Assembly (NCBI RefSeq): GCF_000002235.5
Contig: NW_022145530.1
Location: 248,001-312,000 of the forward strand
Length of the DNA stretch: 64,000 nt
From: Strongylocentrotus purpuratus
Taxonomy: Eukaryota; Echinodermata; Echinoidea; Camarodonta; Strongylocentrotidae
Reading direction: 5' to 3'
How positions within the stretch are numbered: the first letter of the stretch is position 1; the number at the start of each line of letters is the position of its first letter. A program made the position numbers and the translations under genes. Positions 35,279-45,488 of this stretch are shown here, one piece after another. The notes under the pieces were generated by a model that saw nothing but the letters and a program-made list of their open reading frames with translations, had not been told where the DNA came from and made no database searches.

Positions 35279-36600
35279 ACTCTCTTTTGGAGTTAACCAA
35301 GTAGCATTCCTGATAAGAATGTTGTGATTTTTGAGGCCTATGGGGTCGGTCTCTTTTTCATCTTGTCTTTGGGGAGAGCAGACATGGGTTTTGACTGGTA
35401 CTGGCTCCTTAGTTTTAGGTAAGAGAAAAACTTATTTCTCACGCTTTACGTTTGTTTTCATAATTAGAATAGGCCAACAGTTACCTCTTATATACTTTTT
35501 ATAAAAGAGAAGAGTACTGTAGAGAAATGATTAATGAGATAAAATGTTTTATTATCTTTCTGATGAGATCTTTTCATGTAGAGGGACAAATTCTTGTTCT
35601 CTTATCTATTTAGCATATACATGTATAAATTGACTGCAATTATGTAATATTAGGTATAATCTATGTGATAAGGTTATATTCAAGTACATATACCTGTATC
35701 TTGACTGACAACCCTATCTTGTAATGTAGGCATATAGCAAAGTTTTGGGTCAAAGCGAACTCATTTACAATAATGCCTCCGGCTACTTCGTTGCAGAGGC
35801 ATAAAAAGCACAGAACGTGAATAAGACTGCATTTCCAATGTGTCTCAACCTGCTTACATTTCAAATTACAATCTTCCACTCAACATTAGCCTTTTCCAAT
35901 CAATGCGTATCATCATATTTCATTATACATGTATATTCTGATTATTTGAATGCTCAATTGCTCATGATTCCCCTCCATTACATGCAGGTTGATAATTACA
36001 AATTTTATCTCTTCCTGATTTGCGCAAGATGATAGTACTAACTGGACAGGCAACTGCATACTTCTGAATCCACAGAGAGCAAATGCTGTCCTGCTGTAAG
36101 TATGTCAAATGCTGTCCTGCTGCTGTATGATGTGTCAAATGCGGTCTTTCTGCTGTAAGTGTGTCAAATGCTGTAGAAAGGCCCTGAATTTGGAGAAACA
36201 AAAAGACGAAGGGGAAATGTAACTGAATGAATGCTGAAATAGATGCACAATAATAACCGGTTTCAAATAAATTTATAATTGAATATAATATAGTCCCAAG
36301 GCATGCCCTTTAGTACCCTGCCTTTAGCTAGGGTAATTATTTTAATGCTCTCAGCATTCAAGGAATTATTTTCTACCAGGTATGATGCATATCCAACTAA
36401 TTAATTCACATGGTAAAAGAGTGGTAAAGGCTTGGATTTAGACTTTATTCATCATTTGTTGAACAAAGATGCACTGAATGAAAACTCTATGCAAAATATG
36501 GACAAAATGTTGTATTTATATAATTTTTTATAATCAGTTTAGAGGTATTTTTTATAGCACATGTGCTATTACCTTTTTCCAACCAATAGTTACGAAATGC
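35279..36600. other. Spacer downstream of the snoRNA cluster
   Basis: AT-rich sequence. A ~40-bp motif with GTCAAATGCTGTCCTGCTGC is repeated about three times at 36085-36175. No gene seen. Confidence 0.4.
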
Positions 36601-36639
36601 ATTGCTGTTCGTACAAAAAAAAACAATATAGACTACTGT

Positions 36640-36716
36640 CTTGTATCAGAATATTACTGTAGGACATCAATGTATTCAGATAAGAGGTGTCAGAGAAGTA
36701 ACTCATCATTTACAAG
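36640..36716 (-). ncRNA. Box C/D snoRNA, family gamma, copy A
   Basis: 77 nt on the minus strand with terminal stem CTTGTA/TACAAG, box C ATGATGA, internal CTGA boxes (D'), a C'-like TGATGT and box D CTGA. The guide before the second internal CTGA (ACACCTCTTAT) could pair with ATGAGAGGTGT of 28S rRNA with one G-U, recalled from the vertebrate sequence. An almost identical copy with a compatible stem is at 42381-42457. Confidence 0.8.
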
Positions 36717-37055
36717 ACGCGTATCAGAACCGTTATTACACAAGTTTACATTGTTAACCTACAGTAACCTTTGATCCTGAATACTAATATACCATTATTA
36801 ATAGAGTAAGAAGATTGAGAACATGAATATTCTTCTCACCTTAGGTATATCTTCTGAAGCAAGTGACTTTCCTCAAGATTGACAAACCGCTAACAACATT
36901 CCGCGGATAAAGATGGAGCTCCCAGTACTGAAACAGCATGGATGAAAAGATGAATGGAGAAAAGTAGATATGGCAGAGAGAACGAGAAAAAAGAAAAATA
37001 TATTAAGTACATCATCCCAGCTAATTTTGCAGGAATCATGTTGGCTGAATGTTTG

Positions 37056-37130
37056 TTGTTGATCAGGATTGGATTAGTTAACCATCAGTTTTATTCAGAC
37101 GGCAATTCCTAGAACATCATACCAACAACA
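37056..37130 (-). ncRNA. Box C/D snoRNA, family alpha, copy 1
   Basis: About 75 nt. Terminal stem TTGTTGGT/ATCAACAA, box C ATGATGT (consensus except the last base), D' CTGA after GGAATTGCCGT, C' CTGATGG, and box D CTGA after CTAATCCAATC. I do not recognise an rRNA target. Five copies share the roughly 60-nt core. Confidence 0.75.
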
Positions 37131-37518
37131 ACTCCTAAAATATTTCAATGTGACATTCCATCAATGGTCTTTCAGAATCAATCAAGTCAACCACCATTCT
37201 GTTATAAATACACCATCCCTTCCAAAATTTAAACTCATATTGAATGATTACGCGTTCCCTTCAACATATTACAATCTATTTACTCTTTTCAAAGCATGAA
37301 CCATGAATATTCTTCTCACCTTGGGTATATTTTCTGAAGCAAATGACGTTCTTCAAGATGACAAACCGCTAACAACATTCCGCGGAAGAAGGTTGAGCTC
37401 CAAGTACTGAAACAGCATGGATGAAAAGATGGATGGAGAAAAGAAGATGAAAAAAAGAAAAATATATTAAGTACATCATCCAAGCTAATTTTGCAGGTAT
37501 CATGTGGGCTGAATGTTT

Positions 37519-37594
37519 GTTGTTGATCAGGATTGGATTAGTTAACCATCAGTTTTATTCAGACGGCAATTCCTAGAACATCATACCAACAACA
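37519..37594 (-). ncRNA. Box C/D snoRNA, family alpha, copy 2
   Basis: Same core, boxes and stem as copy 1, about 464 bases away. The surrounding exon-like and intron sequence is also duplicated. Confidence 0.75.
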
Positions 37595-38008
37595 ACTCCT
37601 AAAATATTTCAATGTGACATTCCATCAATGGTCTTTCAGAATCAATCAAGTCAACCAATATTCTGTTTTAAATTCACCCCCCCCCCCCTTAAATTACAAA
37701 ATCATGTTGAATGATTACTCGTTTCCTTCAACATATTACAATTTATTTACTCTATTCACAGCATGAACCATGAATATTCTTCTCACCTCTAGATAAAGCT
37801 TCTATAGCAAATGACGTTCTTCAAGATCGACGAACAGCTAACAACATTCGGCGGATGAAGGTTGAGTTCCAAGTACTGAAACAGCATGGATGGAGAAAAG
37901 TAGTTACGGAAGAGAGAACAAGAAAAAAGATGGGAAAGAAAAAAGAAAAATATATTAAGTACATCATCCTAGCTAATTTTGCAGGAATCATGTTGTCTGA
38001 ATGTTTCG

Positions 38009-38082
38009 TTGTTGATCAGGGTTGGATTAGTTAACCATCAGTTTTATTCAGACGGCAATTCCTAGAACATCATACCAACAAC
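38009..38082 (-). ncRNA. Box C/D snoRNA, family alpha, copy 3
   Basis: Same boxes; the D guide has one change (CCAACCCTGA instead of CCAATCCTGA). Stem GTTGTTGGT/ATCAACAAC-like is preserved. Confidence 0.75.
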
Positions 38083-38554
38083 TCCTAAATTATTTCAATG
38101 TGACATTCCATCAATGGTCTTTAAATCAATCAATTCAATTCAACCAACATTCTGTTTTAAATTCACCATGTAAAATCAAATTGAATGATTACACGTTTCC
38201 TTCAACATATTTACTCTATTCACAGCATGAACTTGTTTATTATTGGAGTTGGAAGATTGAGAACATGAATATTCTTCTCACCTTGTGAATATCTTCTGAA
38301 GCAAATGAAGCTCTTCAAGATTGATCAGCTGCTAACTTCATTCCTCGGATAAAAATTGAGCTCCAGGTACTGAAACGGCATAAACACTATGGAATACAAA
38401 TGAGGACAAGGATGGAGAGATGGGAAAGAAAAAAAGAAAGACATGTCAACTTCTCCCAAGCAGAGCATCGTCGCTCTGTACAAACAAACAACATTTCTGA
38501 AAATGTTAAATACAATTTCAGTGCGAGTAAATAATCATTATGGAATGCATATAT

Positions 38555-38642
38555 GTGCCATGTGATTCAGAAGTAAGCATAATGTTTTCTCATAAAAATG
38601 AATTTCGATCCGCTGAATTTACTCATCATGATCAAATGGCAC
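38555..38642 (-). ncRNA. Box C/D snoRNA, family beta, copy A (28S 5' end)
   Basis: 88 nt with an 11-of-12-bp terminal stem (GTGCCATTTGAT/ATCACATGGCAC), perfect box C ATGATGA and box D CTGA. The guide TAAATTCAGCGG is exactly antisense to CCGCTGAATTTA near the 5' end of 28S rRNA. The D guide (TATGCTTA) is antisense to the next bases, TAAGCATA. I know no metazoan methylation guide for this site. A second copy is at 39980-40067. Confidence 0.85.
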
Positions 38643-38798
38643 TTTTTGACTTTTCTTGCAGAGCTATCAATAAATTAAATACACACATCCAATATCACTG
38701 GTACAGAAAAGCACTTAATTTCACATTATAGCTAGGCATTCCATGACAAACCTTTATCACTAACTAAACGAATAATGCATTGACAGATCATACCTACA

Positions 38799-38970
38799 CT
38801 ATCAGTATGTGCCAGGTTACGTTCTAATGAACTTTATTTCAGGTTACGTTATAATTCAGGACACTAGACATTTTTACTCCATTACAACGATATATTACCA
38901 GGGTGATCTACAAGGGATTTTAACATAACAGCGACAGGTACAAACTTTTAATTGTACAGGTGTGAAAATC
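38799..38970 (-). ncRNA. Conserved structured block, copy 1 (possible snoRNA)
   Basis: Shares CTATCAGTATGTGCCAGGTT, CTAGACATTTTTACTCCATT and CATAACAGCGACAGGT with 41211-41370, separated by diverged sequence. On the minus strand GTTATGTT and AACGTAAC can pair. The other copy has AACATAAC, so the stem keeps a G-U here and a Watson-Crick pair there. No clear box C/D or H/ACA layout was found; orientation is taken from its neighbours. Confidence 0.35.
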
Positions 38971-39438
38971 AGAAAAGGGTTAATATTCTTTCTCAATCAA
39001 AATGACTCTGATTGCACTACAGTAGTGCATTTAAGAACTTTAGAGAACCACAAGCAAGCTTTAGAGCCTAGCCACAAAAGTCTGTTCAGATTTTTTCCAC
39101 TTCCCAATTGAACATGATTCAATTTGGTAAGTGGACCACCCTGCATTAGGAATGGAGGAAAGAGATCGAAAGCAGATAGAGAATATTAATATTCTTCTCA
39201 CCTTAGGAATATCTTTTAAAGCAAATGATGTTCTTCAAGTTTGAAGAACCACTAACATCTTTCCTCAGATGAAGCTTGAACTCCAAGTACTGAAACGGCA
39301 TAAACACTATGGAACAAAAGTGAGAACAAGGATAGAAAGATATATGGAAGGAAAATTAGATAGCGTAGAAAGAAAAAGCAATACAAAAATATCTTAAGTA
39401 CATCATCCAAGCTATTTTGCAGGAATCATGATGGCAGA

Positions 39439-39516
39439 AAGTTTGGTGATCAGGGTTGGATTAGTTAACCATCAGTTTTATTCAGACGGCAATTCCTAGG
39501 ACATCATATCAACAAA
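39439..39516 (-). ncRNA. Box C/D snoRNA, family alpha, copy 4
   Basis: Core as in copy 1 (CCTAGGAATTGCCGT then CTGA; TTAACTAATCCAAC then CTGA). The terminal stem has changed on both sides to GTTTGTTGAT/ATCACCAAAC and still pairs at 9 of 10 positions, which supports a structured RNA. Confidence 0.75.
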
Positions 39517-39979
39517 CTTTCTTTAAAGTCACTGAATAAATATTTCCTTCAAATGTTTCTGTCTAGAAAAAAAAAGTTCTCAGGTCATTTCCTTCAGAGT
39601 ACCGTATTTACATTTGGGCTTCACAGGGCTCTCTCTCTCAACTTAGTACAAGGCTCACACAGGGATGTAAGTTCTGTGTTTTGCCGCATCGTATCTGAAT
39701 GAGGCCAGCAAAGAAAACGATCGAGAAGAAAGAGTATTATAAATCTGGTTAACAATAGGAGTCATCAACAAAATACACGTACCATATCTCCAGGTCCACA
39801 ACAGTACGGCATCCAGTGAAGACATGTCGACTTCCCCCAAGCAGAGCATCGTTGCTCGGTACAAACACATCCCTGAGAACAGAACAAAGTCTCCCCATTA
39901 ATTTACATGAAAATCAACGTGTCTGAAAACGTTAAAATACAACTTGAATGAGGGTAAATAGTCATTATGGAATGCATAT

Positions 39980-40067
39980 GTGCCATGTGATTCAGAAGTA
40001 AGCATAATGTTTTCTCATAAAAATGAATTTCGATCCGCTGAATTTACTCATCATGATCAAATGGCAC
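39980..40067 (-). ncRNA. Box C/D snoRNA, family beta, copy B (28S 5' end)
   Basis: Same 88-nt sequence as 38555-38642, including stem, both boxes and both guides. Flanks also match for some distance, so the duplication includes intron sequence. Confidence 0.85.
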
Positions 40068-40239
40068 TTTTTTACTTTTCTTGCAGAGCTATCAATAAAT
40101 TATTTACACACATCCAATATCATGGGTACAGAAAAACTCAATTTTACAAAATAGCTAGGCATTCCACGACAAGCCCCGTTAACTTTTCACCAACTTAAAT
40201 AATGCATGGACAGGTCTTTCCAAAAACATAACTACACCA

Positions 40240-40470
40240 TACCTGCCCACATTTGAAAATAGGAATTAGGAATTTTTAGCACGGTGTGCCTTCGAAAATA
40301 AGAAATCACACCTGTAGCAGCAGTGTAATTGGCAATAAGTCTGTACCAAAAAGCAAATACACATTCGCTGCTATATCAAAATTTTGAGAATCTGGAATAT
40401 TCTGAATTTTCAGGCCCTAAAAATCCAGAAAAACAGAATATTCTGGATTATTCGTAAGGGTTGGCAGGTA
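40240..40470 (-). mobile_element. TACCTGCC-ended MITE, copy 1
   Basis: Ends TACCTGCCCAC and GTTGGCAGGTA. The internal AAAATAGGAATTAGGAATTT and GAATATTCTGAATTTTCAGG segments also occur, inverted, in the element at 53361-54128. TA is the likely target site. Confidence 0.65.
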
Positions 40471-40561
40471 TGTTAGCCTATTTGTTTCGCATTATATTAT
40501 ACATGAATCAAATCTTAAAACCTGCCAACCTTTCACAGCAAGAATCATGTAAATATCTTAC

Positions 40562-40651
40562 CCTCGCTCTCATGTACTCATGCAGACTCTGGAATCCTGG
40601 GAAGATGTGAGAAACCAACATCTGTTCCATCTGATCCTTGTAAATCTTTTT
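40562..40651 (-). CDS. Importin-7/8 exon (30 codons)
   Basis: A 90-nt phase-0 exon between TTTTAATAG and GTAAGATA on the minus strand. It reads KKIYKDQMEQML, then HIFPGFQSLHEYMRAR. By my recollection 21 of 30 residues match the KKIYKDQMEYML...GYMRAR segment of vertebrate importin-7 (RanBP7), a nuclear import receptor with HEAT-like repeats. I could not find the neighbouring importin exons (the next should start ACW) in this window. It may be a stranded duplicated exon or one exon of an importin gene interleaved with the snoRNA array. Human IPO7 is a snoRNA host gene, which makes the context suggestive. Confidence 0.7.
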
Positions 40652-40799
40652 CTATTAAAATACAAAATGAGAAAACATCAATAAAATCTACATCAAATGC
40701 ATGAACGTATTAAGGAAACACAAACAGCTGAAAAGAATGTATAAATCAAGGCCACGATGGTATGAAATCTATTAAAATCATACACCTTCTGTTCTTGTG

Positions 40800-40884
40800 C
40801 TTGGTACATCAGACTTGGTAAGCTAGATTGAGAATCAAACATATTTAGATTCATGCAATCTTGTATCATCATGTAGTAACCAAG
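40800..40884 (-). ncRNA. Candidate box C/D snoRNA, single copy
   Basis: Minus strand: CTTGGT...ACCAAG stem, box C ATGATGA, box D CTGA. The stem-to-box-C spacing is longer than usual (about six bases) and no D'/C' pair is clear. Kept because it sits between two strong snoRNAs. Confidence 0.4.
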
Positions 40885-41210
40885 ACACAGAATGAATCTT
40901 ACAATTATTATTATTCTTCAATATTAATAAATCAAAAAAATTGATGTGGTTTAAAGTGTACCAATCTGATTAGCTGCAAAAATAAATGTGTGTATATATA
41001 TCTAGAATGTGTGTACAGCTAGAAAGCATAAATCAATGGCAACAACTTTGCCTCAAATTGTATAGGTAAACGGATCAGGAATCTGAAGAAAATGAAGGAT
41101 AGCTTAAAACCAGAGATGCCAACCTCTTGACACAAAAAAACAGACCGAGTATCCTAAAAAATTTGGGAGAGAAAAATAAGATTTTCTCGATAACTCGACA
41201 CTACCACTCA

Positions 41211-41370
41211 CTATCAGTATGTGCCAGGTTATGTTCTTATCAACGTTATTTCAGGACACTAGACATTTTTACTCCATTACAACGATTTATTACCAGGGTA
41301 TCCCCAGAAGGGTTTTGTTTAAACATAACAGCGACAGGTTATAATTTTTGATTGTTCAGGTTTCAAAATC
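41211..41370 (-). ncRNA. Conserved structured block, copy 2 (possible snoRNA)
   Basis: Partner of 38799-38970; the conserved pieces and the GTTATGTT/AACATAAC pairing are the reason to suspect a functional RNA. Confidence 0.35.
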
Positions 41371-41869
41371 ATCTACAGGTTAATATTCATTACTCATGAA
41401 ATATGAGTCATAACATTGTTTGAAAATGCAATATGGCTGAGCTTGCACCACACCAGTGCATTGAACCTTAGAGAATCAAAAGCAAGCTTTAGAGCCTGGC
41501 CACAAGGGACGAATGAATCAGTTTTTATTCTTTCCACTTTCAAATTTGAAATGATTCAATTTTGTTAGTGGACCACCTTGCATAAAGAGTGGAGTAAGAA
41601 GATTGAGAACAGATAGAGAACATTAATATTATTCTCACCTTAGGAATAACTTCTAAAGCAAATGGCGTTCTTCAAGATTGATGAACCACTGAACTATATT
41701 CCGCAGATGAAGGTTGAGCTCCAAGTACTGAAACAGCATGGATGAAAAGATGGGTGGAGAAAAGTAGATATGGCAGAGAGAACAAGAAAAGAGATGGGGA
41801 AAGAAAAAAGATAAATATATTAAGTACATCATCCAAGCTTTTTGCAGAATTCACGATGACTGAATGTTT

Positions 41870-41945
41870 GTTGATCAGGGTTGGATTAGTTAACCATCAA
41901 TTTTATTCAGACGGCAATTCCTAGGACATCATTCCAACAAACTCT
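41870..41945 (-). ncRNA. Box C/D snoRNA, family alpha, copy 5
   Basis: Core as in the other alpha copies, with C' changed to TTGATGG. Stem GTTTGTTGG/ATCAACAAAC pairs at nine positions with one G-U. Confidence 0.75.
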
Positions 41946-42380
41946 CTTCAAAGTCACTGAAAGAACAATTTCTTCACAATTTTCCATTGTCTGAAATTGT
42001 TGTTGCACGAATCAGTTTTTATTCTTTCCACTTTCCAATTTTACATGATTCAATTAAGTTAGTGGACCAGTGACCCTGCATTTCTAATGAATTCAGCTAT
42101 AAAGAATAAAACCTATTAACCTACCATTCACATAAACACTGACTGCTTGTAAACTTCCTTGCCATGTCCTGCACAGTTTTTTCGATGGTGGGCAACTTGA
42201 TCAGGTTGTGGAGAGGAAGCAGATATTACAGCTTTAACACTCATGGTTGAGCCAATGCGTAGGTCCCGACATGAAGTCTGTTCTGTCCAAACAAAAACAA
42301 AATTGCATTTTATGATATTTGTTGAATTTCAATCTATGGAGGGAAAATATTTGATCGTTCTAATCTATGCACATACATGT

Positions 42381-42457
42381 CTTGTATCAGAATATTACTG
42401 TAGGACATCAATGTATTCAGATAAGAGGTGTCAGAGAAGTAACTCATCATGTACAAG
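42381..42457 (-). ncRNA. Box C/D snoRNA, family gamma, copy B
   Basis: As 36640-36716, with the terminal stem extended to TGTCTTGTA/TACAAGACA (9 bp). Boxes C, D', C' and D are intact. Confidence 0.8.
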
Positions 42458-42796
42458 ACAACATATATCTTCACTATAAATATGGTATGGTAATAGTCTT
42501 GAATGCATGTTCCTGGTCAATCACAACCCACCCCCAAAACCGTAAACAAATATTAACAAATTCCATCCAGAGAACTTATGAATTTTCTCTACAAAACCAG
42601 CACATACCATCCGAGAACTGACAAAAGAACCACTTACCTTGCCTGTCTAACAGTCTGGCTCTGGATATGAAACAGCATCTTGAGTTCCTTTCACCTGAAC
42701 AAATTAAAGAGAAAACTAGTTAAAACCGAACAGCTGATAACATTCATCAGTTTTTATCTCATTTGCTGTTGATACAAATGTAGGGTATCATTGTCA

Positions 42797-42888
42797 GTGT
42801 GCCTCAGGTGAGTAAGGATGTCTCCAACAAACAATATGTTTGTCAGCTCCGTCTTGAAACTAGATAAGAGTGATCATCATTGGCACAC
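42797..42888 (-). ncRNA. Box C/D snoRNA, U21-like
   Basis: 92 nt on the minus strand: stem GTGTGCC/GGCACAC, box C ATGATGA, D' CTGA and D CTGA. The D' guide GTTTCAAGACGG is antisense to CCGTCTTGAAAC of 28S rRNA, a 12-nt match in a segment that vertebrate U21 also covers as far as I recall. The D guide (CCTTACTCAC) has no target that I recognise. Confidence 0.8.
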
Positions 42889-43500
42889 GACAAATGGTTG
42901 TTAAACCTTCTGCTTATGATTTACAGCTTTTGGGTATAATCTCCAGAGTCAGAAGTTAACAAGCAAAATACAAACATGGTCATCTTTCTTTTGGTGTTGT
43001 TGTAAAGTTCAAATTATTACATTTTCCAAGTTTCAGAAATGCCATTCGGAAGCAAAATAGATATTGCAGGTGATCAAGATGCATAAACAACAGCCAGCTT
43101 TCCAGTATCCTCATATAGACAGTGCAGGTCAATATTTTTTGCAGCTCAAGGAGATTCAAGGACAAATTTGCAAATTGTAAAATTTGTGTAAAGCCACTGC
43201 ATATAACAAATATTTTGGGACTGATAAACGAAAATATATTGAAGCGCATATTTATGATCAGTGTGGTATCATCTTTAGCAGTGACCTGGCGACGCCTGGT
43301 GTAATATAACGTATACATGCTCCCAGATCATGACATGCCACAAGGCTTCCATTAGTGATTGTGATATTAGCTTCTGGAAACACATTTCCCGCTCGTCTTT
43401 AAATTCAAGATCAATGTGTGTTTCTAGAATTTCATAAAGAATACCATTGTGAAAAGAGCTGATTACACGTATGCAGAAAAAAAAAAAAAAAAAACTAAAA
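42889..43500. other. Intronic spacer between snoRNAs
   Basis: Contains TGATGATACC-like and GTGAC motifs near 43250-43300, but no complete C/D or H/ACA layout that I can defend. Confidence 0.3.
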
Positions 43501-43801
43501 ACTTCAAATTTCACTTACCAATCGTATTCACCTGAAGAATCTGCAACATCACACCAATCTCAAACCGCGGCTGGGTTGTAGATTCTGAGAGGAAAAAAGA
43601 GAACTGCTTAATTAAGGACAACCCAACCCTTTTTATTTGTTACTGATTAAAGGAAGTCCAAATATGGAACAACAAAAGAAAAGAATATTAACATGCTACC
43701 CCCCATGCAACACGATCCTATCAAATAATGTTGGATGGAGCAATATTTCTCTCCCTCTCCCCTTCTCGAAACAAATTTGTTGTATTTTCATATTCATGTT
43801 T

Positions 43802-43956
43802 CCTCTCAGACAAATGCCTCGAAACTTGCATCACCGGTTGTGAGCTACGACACGCAGCCACACAATGTAATGCAGTGTGACATAATACATGTCACATTGC
43901 CATTGATACGGCTACATGGTGCTCACATCAGCCTCGTCATCGGATCATCACCGAGG
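43802..43956 (-). ncRNA. SNORD15: U15 snoRNA, copy a
   Basis: 155 nt: terminal stem TTCCTC/GAGGAA, box C GTGATGA, D' CTGA after GATGACGAGG, a long central hairpin (GTGAGC...GCTCAC), C' TGATG and box D CTGA after CGAGGCATTTGT. The D guide matches 28S CAAATGCCTCG and positions the methylation on the third A, the human U15 target A3764. The D' guide (GATGACGAG) matches the adjoining CTCGTCATC. Layout, length and the GAGGCATTTGTCTGAGA end agree with vertebrate U15. Confidence 0.9.
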
Positions 43957-44392
43957 AACAATGTTTGAAAATTCTTTTTAGCCCCAACAAGCAAGAAAAA
44001 AATTGCACCCAAAACAAATGATATAAAAGAAACAAGACCCCTATCCCTTCTCCCCAGTAATTCACTTTTCGCAAGATTTCGCATGGAAGGGTTCAGCATC
44101 ACTTTGAGGCAAAATTATGATTTCAAAAAAAAATAATTAATACTTACTATTTATTCAGCATGCTTCTCTTTCCTTTAGTCCATAAAAAGGAGATATCTTG
44201 CCACTTCCAACCTATAAAGTAGAAGAAAACAAACATAAAGAAAGAAACTGGATTATAACTTTATAAATAGATATAAATGCGTCTCAAAATTCTCAAACAA
44301 TTCACAAAGATAAACAAAAGAGGCAATAAGGCAGGAGAGGGGGGAGTCAAATTGAATTATCAACTTAAACATTACATGCAATCAACAATTTT

Positions 44393-44550
44393 CCTCTCAA
44401 AACAAATGCCTCGAAAACTGGCATCACCGATTGTGAGCTACTACACGCATCCACACAATGTAATGCAGTGTGACATAATACATGTCACATTGCCATTGAT
44501 ACGGCTACATGGTGCTCACATCAGCCTCGTCATCAAAATCATCATTGAGG
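44393..44550 (-). ncRNA. SNORD15: U15 snoRNA, copy b
   Basis: Same layout and guides as copy a, with box C ATGATGA. Box D appears as TTGA rather than CTGA, which may weaken it. Confidence 0.85.
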
Positions 44551-44908
44551 AACAATGTATGAAGATTTTCCAACTATACATTTTACTTACCAAGTGTATT
44601 CACCTGAAGAATTCAGCAACATCACACCCATCTGAGACGGAGGCTGGGTTGTAGATGCTAAAAAGAAAAAGAAAACTGCTTAATGAAAGGACAATCCGAC
44701 CCTTTTCATTTGTATGCACTATGAATATGGCGGACAAAGAAAGAGGACAAAATATACAGTTCCTCAGGTAGACAAAGGAACATCCCTTCACTGCTATTAT
44801 GTAAAAATGTGTAGAACAGGTGTCACATGCATTTTCACCTGTTCTACACAGTTTTACATAATAGCAGTGAAGGGATGTTCCTTTGTATACCTGATGAACT
44901 GTATATTT

Positions 44909-44986
44909 TAGTGCTGTAACATCACGGATATCTCCAATTCCGTTTAACCGCCTGTCAAAACCGGACGGTTTTCGGTTAAACGATTT

Positions 44987-45054
<68 letters not shown>

Positions 45055-45455
45055 GTTTTTTTTTTTTTTTTTTTTTTTTGGCCGTGTGAAAAAGCTGGAA
45101 GGTGATTTAACTGAAGGTGTGAACTAGTCACAAATAATAGTAACAATGTCGTTTTAGAATAATGTGTAAGATCATTAAAGTAAATTAGAAACAGTAGAGG
45201 ACCTAGGATAGAACCTTGTGGTACACCATGTGTTAAACTTGGATGAATATATATTGAGATCTATTACAAAGATTACTTTCAAACCAAGATGACAGACAAA
45301 TTGGAGTGTTGTTCTAGTTTCCAAGTGGTAAGTCATCACACTGATTACTGAGCTGGGAGACATTGCCAGGCATAGTGCCAGGTGGAGGGGCATAAATCGA
45401 AACTTTAAAAAAAAAAAAAAAAAAAATATTAAAAAAAAAAAAAAAAAAAAAAAAT

Positions 45456-45488
<33 letters not shown>

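Larger units (their letters stand above)
36838..41730 (-). other. Six repeated ~88-nt exon-like blocks of a snoRNA host gene
   Basis: On the minus strand the blocks are 41727-41639, 39289-39202, 38369-38282, 37875-37787, 37406-37320 and 36927-36840. Each starts after TTTCAG with TACYTGGAGCTC-like sequence (first block TACTGGGAGCTC) and ends at a GTGAGA donor. The splice signals are kept in all six, but no reading frame stays open in all of them. This is the behaviour of non-coding snoRNA host genes (UHG/GAS5 type), where exons drift and introns are selected. Between them lie the snoRNAs listed separately. A decayed repeat could give a similar picture, but would not explain preserved GT-AG ends. 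Confidence 0.6.

Noticed and set aside
39790-39880. Minus-strand exon-like piece reading DVFVPSNDALLGGSRHVF
   Set aside because: Good splice-like ends, but the duplicate near 38.44 kb is interrupted by a stop and no family was recognised; better explained as another non-coding host block.
42130-42285. Minus-strand stretch reading LLPLHNLIKLPTIEKTVQDM as an importin exon
   Set aside because: It does not match the importin segment expected there and ends at a stop soon after; left unassigned.
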